A stretch of DNA of 64,000 bases from Mycobacterium nebraskense (GCF_002102255.1 NZ_LQPH01000164.1:112616-176615), one strand, 5' to 3'; positions 24,453-33,864 are shown, counted from the stretch's first letter. The notes: a model not told the origin generated them from the sequence alone. Numbers and translations: made by a program.

Positions 24453-25013
24453 TTACCAGACAAACAAGTGGTCGCTGAGTTGGCGGGGGTTGCCGCAGGG
24501 CGGCATCTGCGGTGGCCGCTTCGCGAAATGCTGTGTCCACCCGCATAATTCGTCAGTCTCGTGGTACTGGCAGTATCGGACGATCTTGGGCAGTGTGATG
24601 GGGCCCGGCAGGGCGACGCCGCGACTGGCATAGCGTATGCGGAACAATTGGTTCTTCAGCTCAGCGGGGGTGGACACGCCGGCCACGCGACCAGAGTCGA
24701 CGACCACGATTACCGTCGGCTCAGGGTCAGGTTCTTCGGCTAGTTCATCGGCCACATCCAACACGGCGCTGAAGGTTGAGCGTGCGTCGACGACAATAAA
24801 TCCGCGCACCCGGCGGGCCAGGTCTTTCAGCGGTGTGAGCGGCGCGGCACGAGAAATCGTGCCAGGTGGGAACGCTGCTGTGGGATCACCGGAATTGTTG
24901 ATCACGACCACCCAGTGGTCTGGCGCCACCACTGTCCCGGCCTGGGTTTCCTGTCTAACGGACAAGGCAGGATAGAGGCGCGCCTGTGCCAGCTGTCGGT
25001 CTGCGCTGACCAT
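24453..25013 (-). CDS. CBS-like domain protein with C-terminal Cys/His cluster
   Basis: 186 residues from MVSADRQLAQARLYPALSVR. The middle (RGFIVVDARSTFSAVLDVAD then PTVIVVVDSGRVAGVSTPAE) resembles one CBS motif, a nucleotide-sensing fold. The end carries YCQYHETDELCGWTQH and PPCGNPRQLSDH, a possible zinc site. It is followed at once by the membrane protein gene. An upstream in-frame extension to 25274 is Arg/Pro/Ser-rich and probably not translated. The assignment is tentative. Confidence 0.55.
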   Translation of the reverse strand: MVSADRQLAQARLYPALSVRQETQAGTVVAPDHWVVVINNSGDPTAAFPPGTISRAAPLTPLKDLARRVRGFIVVDARSTFSAVLDVADELAEEPDPEPTVIVVVDSGRVAGVSTPAELKNQLFRIRYASRGVALPGPITLPKIVRYCQYHETDELCGWTQHFAKRPPQMPPCGNPRQLSDHLFVW

Positions 25014-25122
25014 CGGATCTCCCGCCGCTCGATATTTGAGTGATGGCTGCCGCTCTTGAGACCGCGGGCGTGATCCGGCAGCACCAGTGGGTGCTACCGG
25101 ATCACGCGGCCCGCGGGACCTT

Positions 25123-25332
25123 CTAGACCTGCTGCTGGATGGTGCCGCCCGGATTGCGTTTGGCGGTCGCATTCGTGACAAACTTCCCGGTCGACGCCGA
25201 ACGGTTGACCGTCCGGTTGTTACCGGTGCCCCGACCGACGCGCTCGGTGGTGGTCTTACCCGGCCACCGCGCAACTGTCGCCTTGCTGACGAACCGGCCG
25301 GTGCCGGCGCTTCGATTCACTGAACGGGCCAT
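25123..25332 (-). CDS. Small two-repeat basic protein
   Basis: 69 residues: two copies of a motif, SVNRSAGTGRFVSKATVARW near the start and TVNRSASTGKFVTNATAKRN about 32 residues later. Small proteins with this NRSAxTGxFVxxATAxR repeat are widespread in bacteria without known function. An AAAGGAG ribosome site lies 11 nt before ATG 25332; GTG 25344 is an alternative. Highly basic, so nucleic-acid contact is possible. Confidence 0.65.
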   Translation of the reverse strand: MARSVNRSAGTGRFVSKATVARWPGKTTTERVGRGTGNNRTVNRSASTGKFVTNATAKRNPGGTIQQQV

Positions 25333-25531
25333 GAACGTGGCCACTCCTTTCTGGCAGTGCCCGAGACCAGGGAGGACGATCCTCGTGGATCATCTGGGGC
25401 TCCGTTACGCTGTTCGACAGCCACCGAGGTGTGGTGCCGGGACGCGGTTCTCGGGCGAGGGCGGGGCCGCCGTGTCAGCGGTCTCGCCTTCGTCGTCTGC
25501 ATTGACGACATCTCGTTGTAGGGAGACCCGC

Positions 25532-25696
25532 TCAGCTTCCCCGCAACTTTTCTGGTGGAGGATTTCGCGCCGCACGGATCTCGGCGGACCGCCGTTTGAT
25601 CGCGGCGGCGCGCGTTGTGCTGACCGTTCTTCTGGCCGCGACACTGCTCTTGGTGCCTAGCGAGGACTTGGCTACTTGGGACTTGATGTCGCTCAT
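25532..25696 (-). CDS. Tiny basic protein coupled to the sigma-like gene
   Basis: 54 residues: MSDIKSQVAKSSLGTKSSVA followed by a Ser/Thr/Arg/Lys-rich region and ARNPPPEKL. Its ATG overlaps the sigma-like gene's stop (ATGA), with GAAGGAACGGGG upstream. No motif is recognised. The coupling to the sigma-like gene argues that it is real and possibly its partner. Confidence 0.55.
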   Translation of the reverse strand: MSDIKSQVAKSSLGTKSSVAARRTVSTTRAAAIKRRSAEIRAARNPPPEKLRGS

Positions 25697-26475
25697 GCCG
25701 ACCCCGTTCCTTCGATCTTGTGCCGAATCTGTTTCTTGGCGTAGGCGATCATGCTCTCCACCGCTTTCTCTGTTCTGCCCATTCGAGCGGCGATCTCGCG
25801 CAGAGTGTATCCGCGGGATTGCATGGTCAGCGCGAGTCGCGCGTCTTGCCGGGTGACACGCTCGAGGGCCTGTTCTGCGGCAAGTGTGCGCAGCACGTCG
25901 GATTCGACGTCGGTGAGGGCCGCCTGCTCCACGGCGCGGACATCGGTGTCCTCCCCGAGGAGGTCGCGGCCTTGTTCGGTGAGCCAGCGATTCATCACTG
26001 CCACGAATCGAATCAAACACTGGCCGACGAAGAATGTCCGCAAGGACGCCCCGCGTACGGGGTCCCACCTGCCGGGCAGCAGGACACGGTCCCGGAAGTA
26101 GAACAGCGCTTCGGCCACGGTCTCGTCGGCGATCTCATCGACGTCACCGACGCCGAGATCGACCTCTTCGAGATTCGGGATGTGCCGGAGCTTCTTCTCG
26201 CGGCAGCGCGCCTCGATGACGCCACGGGTCAACCATCCGGCGATGATGGCGTGACCGTAGCGGGCCAAGACCGTCTCGACGTAGTCGTAGTCCTGACCGG
26301 CGAACCCCTGGCGGCGCAGGCCGGCATAGAGTGCCGTGTCTGCGGCGAGCCGGTCGACCTGCTCAGCAAGGGACAGGTGCTCCGACTGGAGCCATTCCTC
26401 GATGGCGGACCCAGGCGCCCCGACCTCAACCGCAGGCAACTCCGCGGGACCATCCCCGGTGCTGACCACGGCCAT
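25693..26475 (-). CDS. RNA polymerase sigma-factor-like protein
   Basis: 260 residues. Region-2-like part: ARYGHAIIAGWLTRGVIEAR through VRGASLRTFFVGQCLIRFVA. Region 4: ALERVTRQDARLALTMQSRG then YTLREIAARMGRTEKAVESM, a clear sigma-70 region-4 helix-turn-helix. An N-terminal extension of about 60 residues has no match. It diverges from the IetA-like gene across 175 nt and is followed by two tiny basic proteins, so it may control this island. ECF-type assignment is by layout only. Confidence 0.7.
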   Translation of the reverse strand: MAVVSTGDGPAELPAVEVGAPGSAIEEWLQSEHLSLAEQVDRLAADTALYAGLRRQGFAGQDYDYVETVLARYGHAIIAGWLTRGVIEARCREKKLRHIPNLEEVDLGVGDVDEIADETVAEALFYFRDRVLLPGRWDPVRGASLRTFFVGQCLIRFVAVMNRWLTEQGRDLLGEDTDVRAVEQAALTDVESDVLRTLAAEQALERVTRQDARLALTMQSRGYTLREIAARMGRTEKAVESMIAYAKKQIRHKIEGTGSA

Positions 26476-26636
26476 CCTCCGATCGCTAGTGTGAGCTCGA
26501 CCTGTTGTAGGGCCAACTGCCCGCGCGCCCCGCAGCGCACTCGACCCATACGCGTGGTGCCCTTATGCGGTAAATATGCATCATCATAGATAGAAATTTA
26601 CCAGGCGCGTCACTTCAATACTCAGCATCTCTTAAC

Positions 26637-26642
26637 TATACT
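26637..26642 (+). promoter_or_regulatory. -10 element of the IetAS-type operon
   Basis: TATACT, 7 nt before the GTG start at 26650. This spacing gives a leaderless transcript and supports that start. Confidence 0.65.
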
Positions 26643-26649
26643 GGAAAGT

Positions 26650-27786
26650 GTGACGGCATCGGTGGGAAAGTATTACCAGTCTGCAGATGGTCTTGAACGA
26701 GCTGTAGTAGATCTGGTGCGGGTGGGAGCTCGTGGCCATGGCCCGGGTGTGCGCCAGCTGGCCTCGCGCCTCATGCGCACCGTCCCACCTGGCGTCGATG
26801 ACGAAGAAGCGTTCCGCACGGCGATCCACGAGGCGCTGGCCGCGGTGGGGCAAGGCACCGAACTGCGCTTCACCGATGCAACAGTGCCCACTGAGGCCGA
26901 CAGCGCGCACCGGCTGGCCGAGGTGGACCACCTGCCCAATGGCGATGGCTTAGTGCTCGACGAGAAGGTGATGGACCAATTGCAGGAGGTGGTCGCCGAA
27001 CGGCGATTCCGCGATTTGCTGCATCGAGCGTCGCTGAGCTTGACCCGCACCGTTCTGCTGAGCGGTCAACCCGGTGTGGGGAAAACGATGGCCGCTCGCT
27101 GGCTTGCGCAAGCTCTCGGGTGGCCGTTGGTAACCCTGGATCTATCGTCGGTGGTCTCCAGTTACCTGGGGACCTCAGGACGCAACATCAAGGCCGTCTT
27201 GGACTATGCGAAGTCCGGCCCGTGTGTGCTGTTTCTCGATGAGTTCGACGCGATCGCTAAACGCCGCGATGACGACACCGACATCGGCGAGCTGAAACGA
27301 ATCGTCAATGTCATCCTCGTCGAACTGGATCGGTGGCCAGACAGCAGCTTGCTGGTCGCCGCCACCAACCATCCTCAGCTGCTCGATCACGCAGTAGGGC
27401 GACGATTCGACCGCGCGATCGAACTGCTCCTTCCCGGAATCCATGAACGGCGACTTCTCTTGCACGGCCTTGCTGTCGGCGTCGACGACATCGATGGCCG
27501 CGTGGTCGATCTCGTTGCCGAATTGACTGAGGGAACCAGTGGTTCGGATCTGACCCGACTATGGGAGCTGTGTCGGCGCCGAGCGATTCTGCGCGCCGCA
27601 TCAACGACGGACATGCTCATTGAGGAGCTGGCTCGTCGAACCGGGGATTCAGGTCCCGGACGTGACACCTTGTTCGCGGCGTTGAGTACCCGCCTTAACC
27701 TGTCCAATCGTCAGATCGCGGCCGTGGCAGGAGTGAGTCACCCGACGGTTGCCACGGCCATCAAACGTGCCCGGGCGCGTGGATGA
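26650..27786 (+). CDS. ietA: IetA-like AAA ATPase
   Basis: 378 residues from a leaderless GTG. N-terminal domain of about 110 residues of unknown fold, then an AAA module: Walker A GQPGVGKT (139-146), Walker B VLFLDEFDAI (about 195-204), sensor-1 LLVAATNHPQ and the arginine segment GRRFDRAIEL. The C-terminal end, NLSNRQIAAVAGVSHPTVAT, is a helix-turn-helix not obviously needed for an ATPase. It overlaps the subtilisin gene by 4 nt. ATPase plus S8 protease pairs of this type (ietAS) were described as plasmid-incompatibility factors and as anti-phage defence. Trigger unknown. Confidence 0.8.
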   Translation: MTASVGKYYQSADGLERAVVDLVRVGARGHGPGVRQLASRLMRTVPPGVDDEEAFRTAIHEALAAVGQGTELRFTDATVPTEADSAHRLAEVDHLPNGDGLVLDEKVMDQLQEVVAERRFRDLLHRASLSLTRTVLLSGQPGVGKTMAARWLAQALGWPLVTLDLSSVVSSYLGTSGRNIKAVLDYAKSGPCVLFLDEFDAIAKRRDDDTDIGELKRIVNVILVELDRWPDSSLLVAATNHPQLLDHAVGRRFDRAIELLLPGIHERRLLLHGLAVGVDDIDGRVVDLVAELTEGTSGSDLTRLWELCRRRAILRAASTTDMLIEELARRTGDSGPGRDTLFAALSTRLNLSNRQIAAVAGVSHPTVATAIKRARARG

Positions 27787-30146
27787 CCACACCACAGGCC
27801 ACATCGCAGCGACCTCTTCTCGTCAACGGGGAGGCCTTGAGACTCGAAGGAGTCGAGGCGCCCAGTGCGGCTGGCGGGCCGAAATTCGAGCCGCGCACCG
27901 CCGACGACGCACGAGAGTTGCTTCTCCCCCAGATCAATGTGGTGGCGGCATCCGCTCGCGCTTTACCTTCCCAGCTACGCGCCCCTGATCGACTGTATGT
28001 GGAAGCCAAACTCCTCCCGAACTATTTGGCCGCCAGTTATTTTCCCGCTGCCCTACTCGCGCAGATCGGGGCTACACCGGTGGGTTCGCGCGCCGACACC
28101 GGACTCTACGTGACCGCGAGTAAGCAGCAGGAGGCGCAGACTCGCCGGCTTATATTCACCGTCTCCGACGACGGCCTAGCTGCGCTGCAGTCGCTCGTAC
28201 AGACGCGAGGCGGGAATCGTACGGAACAGCAGGCATTTTCCGAGATCCGCAAGCTCGACGAAATTACCGTTCCCCGACCCGAGCAGGTGCTGCGCAGGCT
28301 GCCGACTCGGCCCGAACATACCACTGAGCAATCCGTCTGGGAGGCGGTGCTTCACCCGGCGACCGCACGATCGGGGGAGGCCGTCGCGCTCGACGACGAG
28401 ACTCTGGGCCGGTGGGTGTCTTTGGTGCAGCGACAGGGCGGCCAGGTCCATGAAGCATTCATTCGTCGGGTTGGCGGTCTCACCTTCGTGCCCATCAGCG
28501 CGGCCGCCGCCGACGTCGATGAATTGGCTCGCTTTAACCCGCTGCGCGTGTTGCGTCCGATGCCAGCGATCCGGCCCCGGCCCCGGTTCGGGCTGCGCGC
28601 GGTGGAGCGGGTCACTCCCCCGTCGACCGCGCAGCCCGCATCCACCGTCGCGACGGTGGCAGTCTTCGATGGGGGCGTCGATGGCGGCCAATCAGCGTTA
28701 TTCCCCATTGGCACACCGGATCTGACACCTGAACCACCGGACGCAGACGACTTATCCCATGGTACCGGAGTGACCGCAGCGGTGCTCTACGGCCTGCTGG
28801 AACCCGGTCAGCAGGCGCCGCAGCCACCGCTGCCCATCGAGAGCTACCGTGTCACTCCATCACCGAATCCTCATGACCTGGAAGGCTATTGGGTTCTAGA
28901 CCGAATCGTGGAGACGGTCCGGCAGAACGGACACCGGATCGTGAACCTGAGCCTGGGGCCAGAACGCGCCGTCGAAGATGACATGGAACCTGATCGCTGG
29001 ACCAGTGAACTCGATCAGCTGTCTTGGGACAACGACGTATTGTTTGTCGTCGCGGCTGGCAACGACGGAGATCAGGATCAGGCGACCGGCCTGCACCGGG
29101 TGCAAATCCCCGCCGACATGGCCAACGGGCTTGCCGTTGGTGCATGTGACGCTCCGAGCCCCCACCGGCCCTGGGCGCGCGCCCCCTACTCGTCGATGGG
29201 ACCCGGCCGTCGCGGCAACCGCGTCCAACCTCTGGGAGTGCAGTTCGGCGGCGCGGACAACCGCATGTTCAACCTCCTCACCGCCGCCGGCGACTTTCTC
29301 GAAGCCTCCGGCACAAGTTTCGCCGCACCGGTCACCACCCACGCTCTGGCCGATCTCACCACCAGGCTGCCCAGGGTCAACAGCAGTGTATTGCGAGTCT
29401 TCGCCACCCACTTTGCAGAACGCCCACGCCGGCACGTCAAGCTCCGCGACGAGGTCGGATACGGGCGCCAGCCACTCACCTATGAGGGGCTCCTGGACTG
29501 CGATCCCAACGAAGTACACGTTCTGTTCGTCGACGAGATCATCCGCGGCGACCTACTCGCCTATCGTTTACCCGTCCCGGACACCATCGCCGACGACCTC
29601 AAGGTTCAACTCTCACTCGCCTACGCGTCGCCGGTCGATCCCACCCAGCCCACCGAATACACCAGTGCCTCACTGGAAATGCTGCTTCGACCTCACCACC
29701 GCATGCACAGCTTCCGTTCTCCTGCCGACGTCGACGCTAAACCGATCGTCGCTGATATCGGGAGTGTGTCGGCAGGAGAACTGCTCGCTGCCGGCTGGGA
29801 AGCCAGCCAAGAACCCATCACTAAGCAACTCGGCGCCAAACCGAGGTCGGGTGAAGCCCAGCTCCGCGATAGCGGGAAGTGGGAAACCATCCGCCACCAC
29901 CGGTTCACACTCAAGAACGATGAAACCGCAGCACCACGACTTGAAATCACCTACGTCGCACGTCGCGCGGGCGCACTGGACAACGCGCCCACCAAAGTTC
30001 CTTTCGCTCTGCTGATGTCGATAACTGACACCAGCAAATCCGACACGTTCTACGACACTGTCCGTCAACAATTCAGTGCGCTGCGCCCACCACAGCGCAC
30101 CCGAGTACGACTTCGCGGCCAAGCATCAAACCCCGTCTGGTACTAG
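27783..30146 (+). CDS. ietS: IetS-like subtilisin (S8) serine protease
   Basis: 787 residues. About 280 residues of N-terminal domain precede the protease. Catalytic residues are visible: VAVFDGGVDG (D296), DDLSHGTGVTAAV (H326), oxyanion Asn in VVAAGNDGD, and GTSFAAPV (S512). A C-terminal domain of about 220 residues follows. There is no signal peptide, so it acts in the cytoplasm, as in ietAS systems where the ATPase is thought to license the protease on infection. Translationally coupled to the ATPase (ATGA). The target is unknown. Confidence 0.85.
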   Translation: MTTPQATSQRPLLVNGEALRLEGVEAPSAAGGPKFEPRTADDARELLLPQINVVAASARALPSQLRAPDRLYVEAKLLPNYLAASYFPAALLAQIGATPVGSRADTGLYVTASKQQEAQTRRLIFTVSDDGLAALQSLVQTRGGNRTEQQAFSEIRKLDEITVPRPEQVLRRLPTRPEHTTEQSVWEAVLHPATARSGEAVALDDETLGRWVSLVQRQGGQVHEAFIRRVGGLTFVPISAAAADVDELARFNPLRVLRPMPAIRPRPRFGLRAVERVTPPSTAQPASTVATVAVFDGGVDGGQSALFPIGTPDLTPEPPDADDLSHGTGVTAAVLYGLLEPGQQAPQPPLPIESYRVTPSPNPHDLEGYWVLDRIVETVRQNGHRIVNLSLGPERAVEDDMEPDRWTSELDQLSWDNDVLFVVAAGNDGDQDQATGLHRVQIPADMANGLAVGACDAPSPHRPWARAPYSSMGPGRRGNRVQPLGVQFGGADNRMFNLLTAAGDFLEASGTSFAAPVTTHALADLTTRLPRVNSSVLRVFATHFAERPRRHVKLRDEVGYGRQPLTYEGLLDCDPNEVHVLFVDEIIRGDLLAYRLPVPDTIADDLKVQLSLAYASPVDPTQPTEYTSASLEMLLRPHHRMHSFRSPADVDAKPIVADIGSVSAGELLAAGWEASQEPITKQLGAKPRSGEAQLRDSGKWETIRHHRFTLKNDETAAPRLEITYVARRAGALDNAPTKVPFALLMSITDTSKSDTFYDTVRQQFSALRPPQRTRVRLRGQASNPVWY

Positions 30147-30725
30147 CACTCAAACACCGGTGGCGCGGAGAACTGAATCCCCTGGTTCTGTCGGACCCTG
30201 ATTGATCTTGTGGTGCAACATCATTCAACTACTGGCCCACAGTCTTAGCTGCCGCACCGCTCCTTTTGGTGCGAGTGGTTGAACCAAATCATGTTGAGCC
30301 GGGCTTAGTAACCTCCATGCCGAGTCCGGAAAGAGGAGCCGAGGGGCACGACGCAATCCTCGATGTACATGGACGCCTGGACGCGATCGGGCTTGGACTA
30401 GGTGGATTGCAGGCATGCTGAAGCGGACATGACCTCCAACCGCGGACTGACGTCGATGAGGACAATACGACGGAATCGAATATGCGGCTTTACCGGTACT
30501 GATCTGCATATTGCAACAGTTGAATCAACTCCCTCTGTTGGGCTGACGGCTGGTACGTTTTCTCCGCGAGATTCTGCTGAGCAGCGGGCGACGACGACGT
30601 CGCCGCAGGGCATTTGTAGGTGACTGACCTGCGATGCCTTGGATCAAGTGACAATCCTCTTGGATGCAGTTTGTCGTTTGATCTGGGGTAAATAGGCTTT
30701 GATGGCTTGGCTGGCTGCCGTGACC
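30147..30725. other. Intergenic region with repeat copy
   Basis: No supported gene. It contains the 35-bp repeat at 30464-30498 and short open frames without ribosome sites. It forms the border between the IetAS-type island and the metal island. Confidence 0.4.
30464..30498 (+). repeat. 35-bp dispersed repeat, copy 3
   Basis: AATACGACGGAATCGAATAT, then GCGGCTTTACCGGTA: 31/35 identical to 22287-22321, same orientation. The two strong copies bracket the 22.3-30.5 kb block. Confidence 0.6.
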
Positions 30726-33056
30726 TTAGTCCCCGCGGCTGCCGTCGGGCGTTTTGTGTTGCCCCATGAGAGGTCGGATTTGCCCGGCGCGCACGCCGTT
30801 GGCGATCACGACAACTTCGGCAAGTTCATGGACCAACACGACGGTAGCCAGGCCGAGGGTTCCAAACACTGCTAGCGGCATCAGCACTGTGATGATGGAC
30901 AGGGACAGCCCGACGTTTTGCAGCATGATCTGGCGGGAGCGCCGGGCGTGGTCGAATGCTTGGGGCAGGTGACGCAGGTCTTGGCCCATCAGGGCGACGT
31001 CGGCGGCTTCGATCGCAACGTCGGTTCCCATGGCGCCCATGGCGATTCCCACGTCGGCGGCGGCTAGGGCAGGTGCATCGTTGACGCCGTCGCCGACCAT
31101 CGCGGTGGGTCGCTGAGTACGTAGCTGTGCGATCAGGCGAGCCTTGTCTTCGGGGCGCAGTTCGGCATAGAGGTGCTGGATTCCGGCTTGGGCGGCCAGT
31201 GCCGCCGCGGTGGCGTGGTTGTCGCCGGTGAGCATCGCGACCTGGTAGCCGCGCGCGCAAAGTCGGGCGGTGACCTCGGTGGCTTCTGGACGTAGTTCGT
31301 CGCGGACGGCGATGGCACCGAGTAGTTGTCCGCCGCGTTCGACGAGAACCGCTGTGGTGCCGGCGTGTTGCATGTGTGTCACGTGATCGGCGAGGTCGGC
31401 GGCATCAATCCAGCCGGGCCGTCCCAGTCGGCTGGCTTGCCCGTTGAGGTGCCCGGTCAGCCCGGCCCCGGGAACGGCGTGCACGTCACTCGCGGCGGAC
31501 ACCGGCGCCTGGGTGGCGGCCAGGACGGCCGCGGCGAGCGGGTGTTCACTGCGGGTCTCAAGCGCGGCTGCCACCGCCAGCACCTCCTCGCGGGTGGCGC
31601 CATTGGTGGTGGCGACATCGATGACGACGGGTCGGTTGGCGGTCAACGTTCCGGTTTTGTCCAGGGCGACCGTGCCGATGGTGCCCAGGGCTTCTAGCGC
31701 GGCGCCGCCCTTGATGAGGACGCCGAGTTGGGACGCGGCGCCGATGCTAGCCACGACGGTGACGGGTACTGCGATGGCGAGCGCGCATGGGGAGGCTGCG
31801 ACCAGCACGACCAGTGCGCGTTCGATCCAGATCGCCGGGTTACCGAACACGCCGCCGGCCCCAGCGATCAGCGCTCCGGTGATGATGATGCTGGGTACCA
31901 GCGGTCGGGCGATGCGATCGGCCAGGCGCTGGCTGGCGCCTTTGCGGGCTTGTTCGGCCTCCACGATGTGCACGATTCGCGCCAGCGAGTTGTCCTCGAT
32001 GGTCGCGGTGACCTCGACCTGCAGCACTCCGGACCCGTTGATCGACCCGGCGAACACCTCGTCACCGAGTCCGGCTTCGACCGGTACCGATTCGCCGGTG
32101 ATCGCCGAGATGTCTAGGGCGGTGTGCCCGGCACGGATGATGCCGTCGGTGGCCAGGCGTTCCCCGGCTTTGACAATCATCTGATCGCCGATACGCAGTT
32201 CGGCTGTGGTGACTGCGGTTTCGACACTGTCGCGCAACACGGTGGCTTGATCGGGTACCAGTGCCAGCAGGGCACGCAAGCCGCGCCGGGTGCGCGCCAC
32301 CGCGTATTCCTCCAGGCCCTCGCTGATGGAGAACAAAAACGCCAGCATGGCGGCGTCGCCGACCTGACCGAGTCCGGTAGCGCCGAGCACGGCGATGGTC
32401 ATCAAAGTGCCGACGCCGACGCGGCCTTCGGTCAGTCGCTTGACGGTCGAGGGCACAAACGTCGAAGCGCCCACCGCTAGCGCCACGACTTTCAATCCCA
32501 GTGCCACCGGCGCGAATGGAGTCAGCCACGCCGTCATCAGTGAGGCGCTCAGCATCACCCCAGAAAACGCGGCGCGGCGCAGCGTGACGACGCCCCAAAG
32601 CCGCTCCGACGCAGACTGATTTGCGGTGTCGTGATCACAGCAGCCATCGCTTCTGTCCCGCGGTCGTTGCAGACCCATGGCAGCTGGCTCACCTGATCGC
32701 GTCCGCTCACTCCAGTCGAGGATTCTCTGCAGTGGGCCGGGATTGCGCCCATCACCCGAGTGCGGCAAACGCGTGGGCACCGACTCCGCAGGGATGCGGT
32801 GAGCGGCGGTGATCGCGGACAAGATGGCAGCGGTGTCGGAGCGCTCGGGCGAAAACCAGACCACCACCGATGCCGTGCGGGGATATGCCTGCACGGCATC
32901 CACACCGGCCACCTTGGCGACCGTGTCCTCGATCGCGACAGCCCGCACCGCGTCGAACTGAAACCAGTCGGCGCGCACACGTATCCGTCCCGCACCCGCG
33001 GACGCGACGACCAGCGGTGGCACGGTGTTGGTGGAAGCCTTAGCAGTCAGCACCAT
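30726..33056 (-). CDS. ctpG: CtpG-like P1B-type metal-exporting ATPase
   Basis: 776 residues. N-terminal domain with RIRVRADWFQFDAVRAVAIE as in M. tuberculosis CtpG. The membrane SPC metal site reads VAASPCALAIAVP; phosphorylation loop DKTGTLTANRP; actuator ISAITGESVPVE; nucleotide/hinge MVGDGVNDAPALAAADVGIA. A Cys/His patch (GCCDHDTANQ) precedes the first membrane helix. CtpG homologues are cadmium/lead-type exporters. It is last in the cmtR-DUF1490-ctpG operon, the same order as Rv1994c-Rv1993c-Rv1992c, so induction by CmtR release is expected. Intact. Confidence 0.9.
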   Translation of the reverse strand: MVLTAKASTNTVPPLVVASAGAGRIRVRADWFQFDAVRAVAIEDTVAKVAGVDAVQAYPRTASVVVWFSPERSDTAAILSAITAAHRIPAESVPTRLPHSGDGRNPGPLQRILDWSERTRSGEPAAMGLQRPRDRSDGCCDHDTANQSASERLWGVVTLRRAAFSGVMLSASLMTAWLTPFAPVALGLKVVALAVGASTFVPSTVKRLTEGRVGVGTLMTIAVLGATGLGQVGDAAMLAFLFSISEGLEEYAVARTRRGLRALLALVPDQATVLRDSVETAVTTAELRIGDQMIVKAGERLATDGIIRAGHTALDISAITGESVPVEAGLGDEVFAGSINGSGVLQVEVTATIEDNSLARIVHIVEAEQARKGASQRLADRIARPLVPSIIITGALIAGAGGVFGNPAIWIERALVVLVAASPCALAIAVPVTVVASIGAASQLGVLIKGGAALEALGTIGTVALDKTGTLTANRPVVIDVATTNGATREEVLAVAAALETRSEHPLAAAVLAATQAPVSAASDVHAVPGAGLTGHLNGQASRLGRPGWIDAADLADHVTHMQHAGTTAVLVERGGQLLGAIAVRDELRPEATEVTARLCARGYQVAMLTGDNHATAAALAAQAGIQHLYAELRPEDKARLIAQLRTQRPTAMVGDGVNDAPALAAADVGIAMGAMGTDVAIEAADVALMGQDLRHLPQAFDHARRSRQIMLQNVGLSLSIITVLMPLAVFGTLGLATVVLVHELAEVVVIANGVRAGQIRPLMGQHKTPDGSRGD

Positions 33057-33140
33057 CAGCCTTCCTCGTGGATACGGCCATCCCTGGCTTCGTCACAGGC
33101 GGCCGAGGACTCACCCCGCCATGGCGAAACGGCGGGTCAG

Positions 33141-33425
33141 TCAACAGCAGTCGTCATCGTGGGCTTTGGCGCCAGCCGGTGGAGGGGCATCGTCACCGAT
33201 CCGTTCGCGGGCCTCGGCGACCACGTCGGCGACTTTCAGCCGGGCCGACTCCGCGGCCATCTCGGCGCGCCGGGCTCCGCGCAGGCTCCACTCGGTTGCG
33301 GTCACCGCGGCCCGATGCGCCGGAGCGGTTCCCACCGCCTTGCGCAGTATCTCGTAGGCGCTCACCCCGACCAGCCCGGTAAATACCGTCCCGGTCGATT
33401 TAGCCACGAGTCCATGTGAAAGCAC
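33141..33425 (-). CDS. DUF1490 protein, PacL2-like partner of CtpG
   Basis: 94 residues from GTG 33425. One N-terminal membrane helix (about 5-25, VAKSTGTVFTGLVGVSAYEI) and an Ala/Glu/Arg-rich helix (SARLKVADVVAEARERIGDD). The tail ends AHDDDCC, a likely metal-binding motif. PacL proteins are membrane scaffolds and chaperones for P-type ATPases in mycobacteria; Rv1993c is the CtpG partner. Encoded between cmtR and ctpG. The paired cysteines at the end differ from the histidine tail of the CtpC-linked copy at 43720. Confidence 0.85.
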   Translation of the reverse strand: MLSHGLVAKSTGTVFTGLVGVSAYEILRKAVGTAPAHRAAVTATEWSLRGARRAEMAAESARLKVADVVAEARERIGDDAPPPAGAKAHDDDCC

Positions 33426-33500
33426 TGCTAACCCTTTCTGTTCTGCGATCTCACTACGATTGAGCGACTGCGATTTTCGAGGGCACCGGATCGCTTCCGG

Positions 33501-33857
33501 TCATCGACCAATGGGTATCTCGACCACCCCCGAGGTGGCGTGTTCGTCGGCGCAGGGCTGGTCGGTATCCACCGCGAGAACGACCTGGACCAACTCGCCC
33601 AGGGCGCGGGCGAGGTGATCGTCGGCCAGCGCATAGCGAACCTGCCGGCCCTCATAGGTGGCGATGACCAGCCCACAGCCCCGCAAACACGACAGATGAT
33701 TGGACACATTCGACCGCGTCAAACCCAGGCGTGCCGCCAGCTGCCCTGGATAACAGACCCCGTCTAGCAGCGCCACCAGAATCCGGCACCGCGTCGGATC
33801 CGCCAGCGCCCGGCCCAGCCGGGCCAACGCCGATTCGCGCCTCTCACACGTCAGCAT
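33501..33857 (-). CDS. cmtR: CmtR, ArsR/SmtB-family Cd/Pb sensor repressor
   Basis: 118 residues, starting MLTCERRESALARLGRALAD and matching M. tuberculosis CmtR almost throughout: PTRCRILVALLDGVCYPGQL, ARLGLTRSNVSNHLSCLRGC (recognition helix), then YEGRQVRYALADDHL. The CmtR metal ligands are Cys57, Cys61 and Cys102; SCLRGC and the CADEH near the end supply them. Start 33857 is 7 nt after a -10-like TACTGT, giving a leaderless mRNA. It should repress its own operon with the PacL-like and CtpG genes. Confidence 0.92.
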   Translation of the reverse strand: MLTCERRESALARLGRALADPTRCRILVALLDGVCYPGQLAARLGLTRSNVSNHLSCLRGCGLVIATYEGRQVRYALADDHLARALGELVQVVLAVDTDQPCADEHATSGVVEIPIGR

Positions 33858-33864
33858 AAGCCGA

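Noticed and set aside
25123..25332. DNA tandem repeat in the small basic protein gene
   Set aside because: The repetition is at protein level (two motif copies); the DNA copies have diverged and are not a simple tandem repeat.
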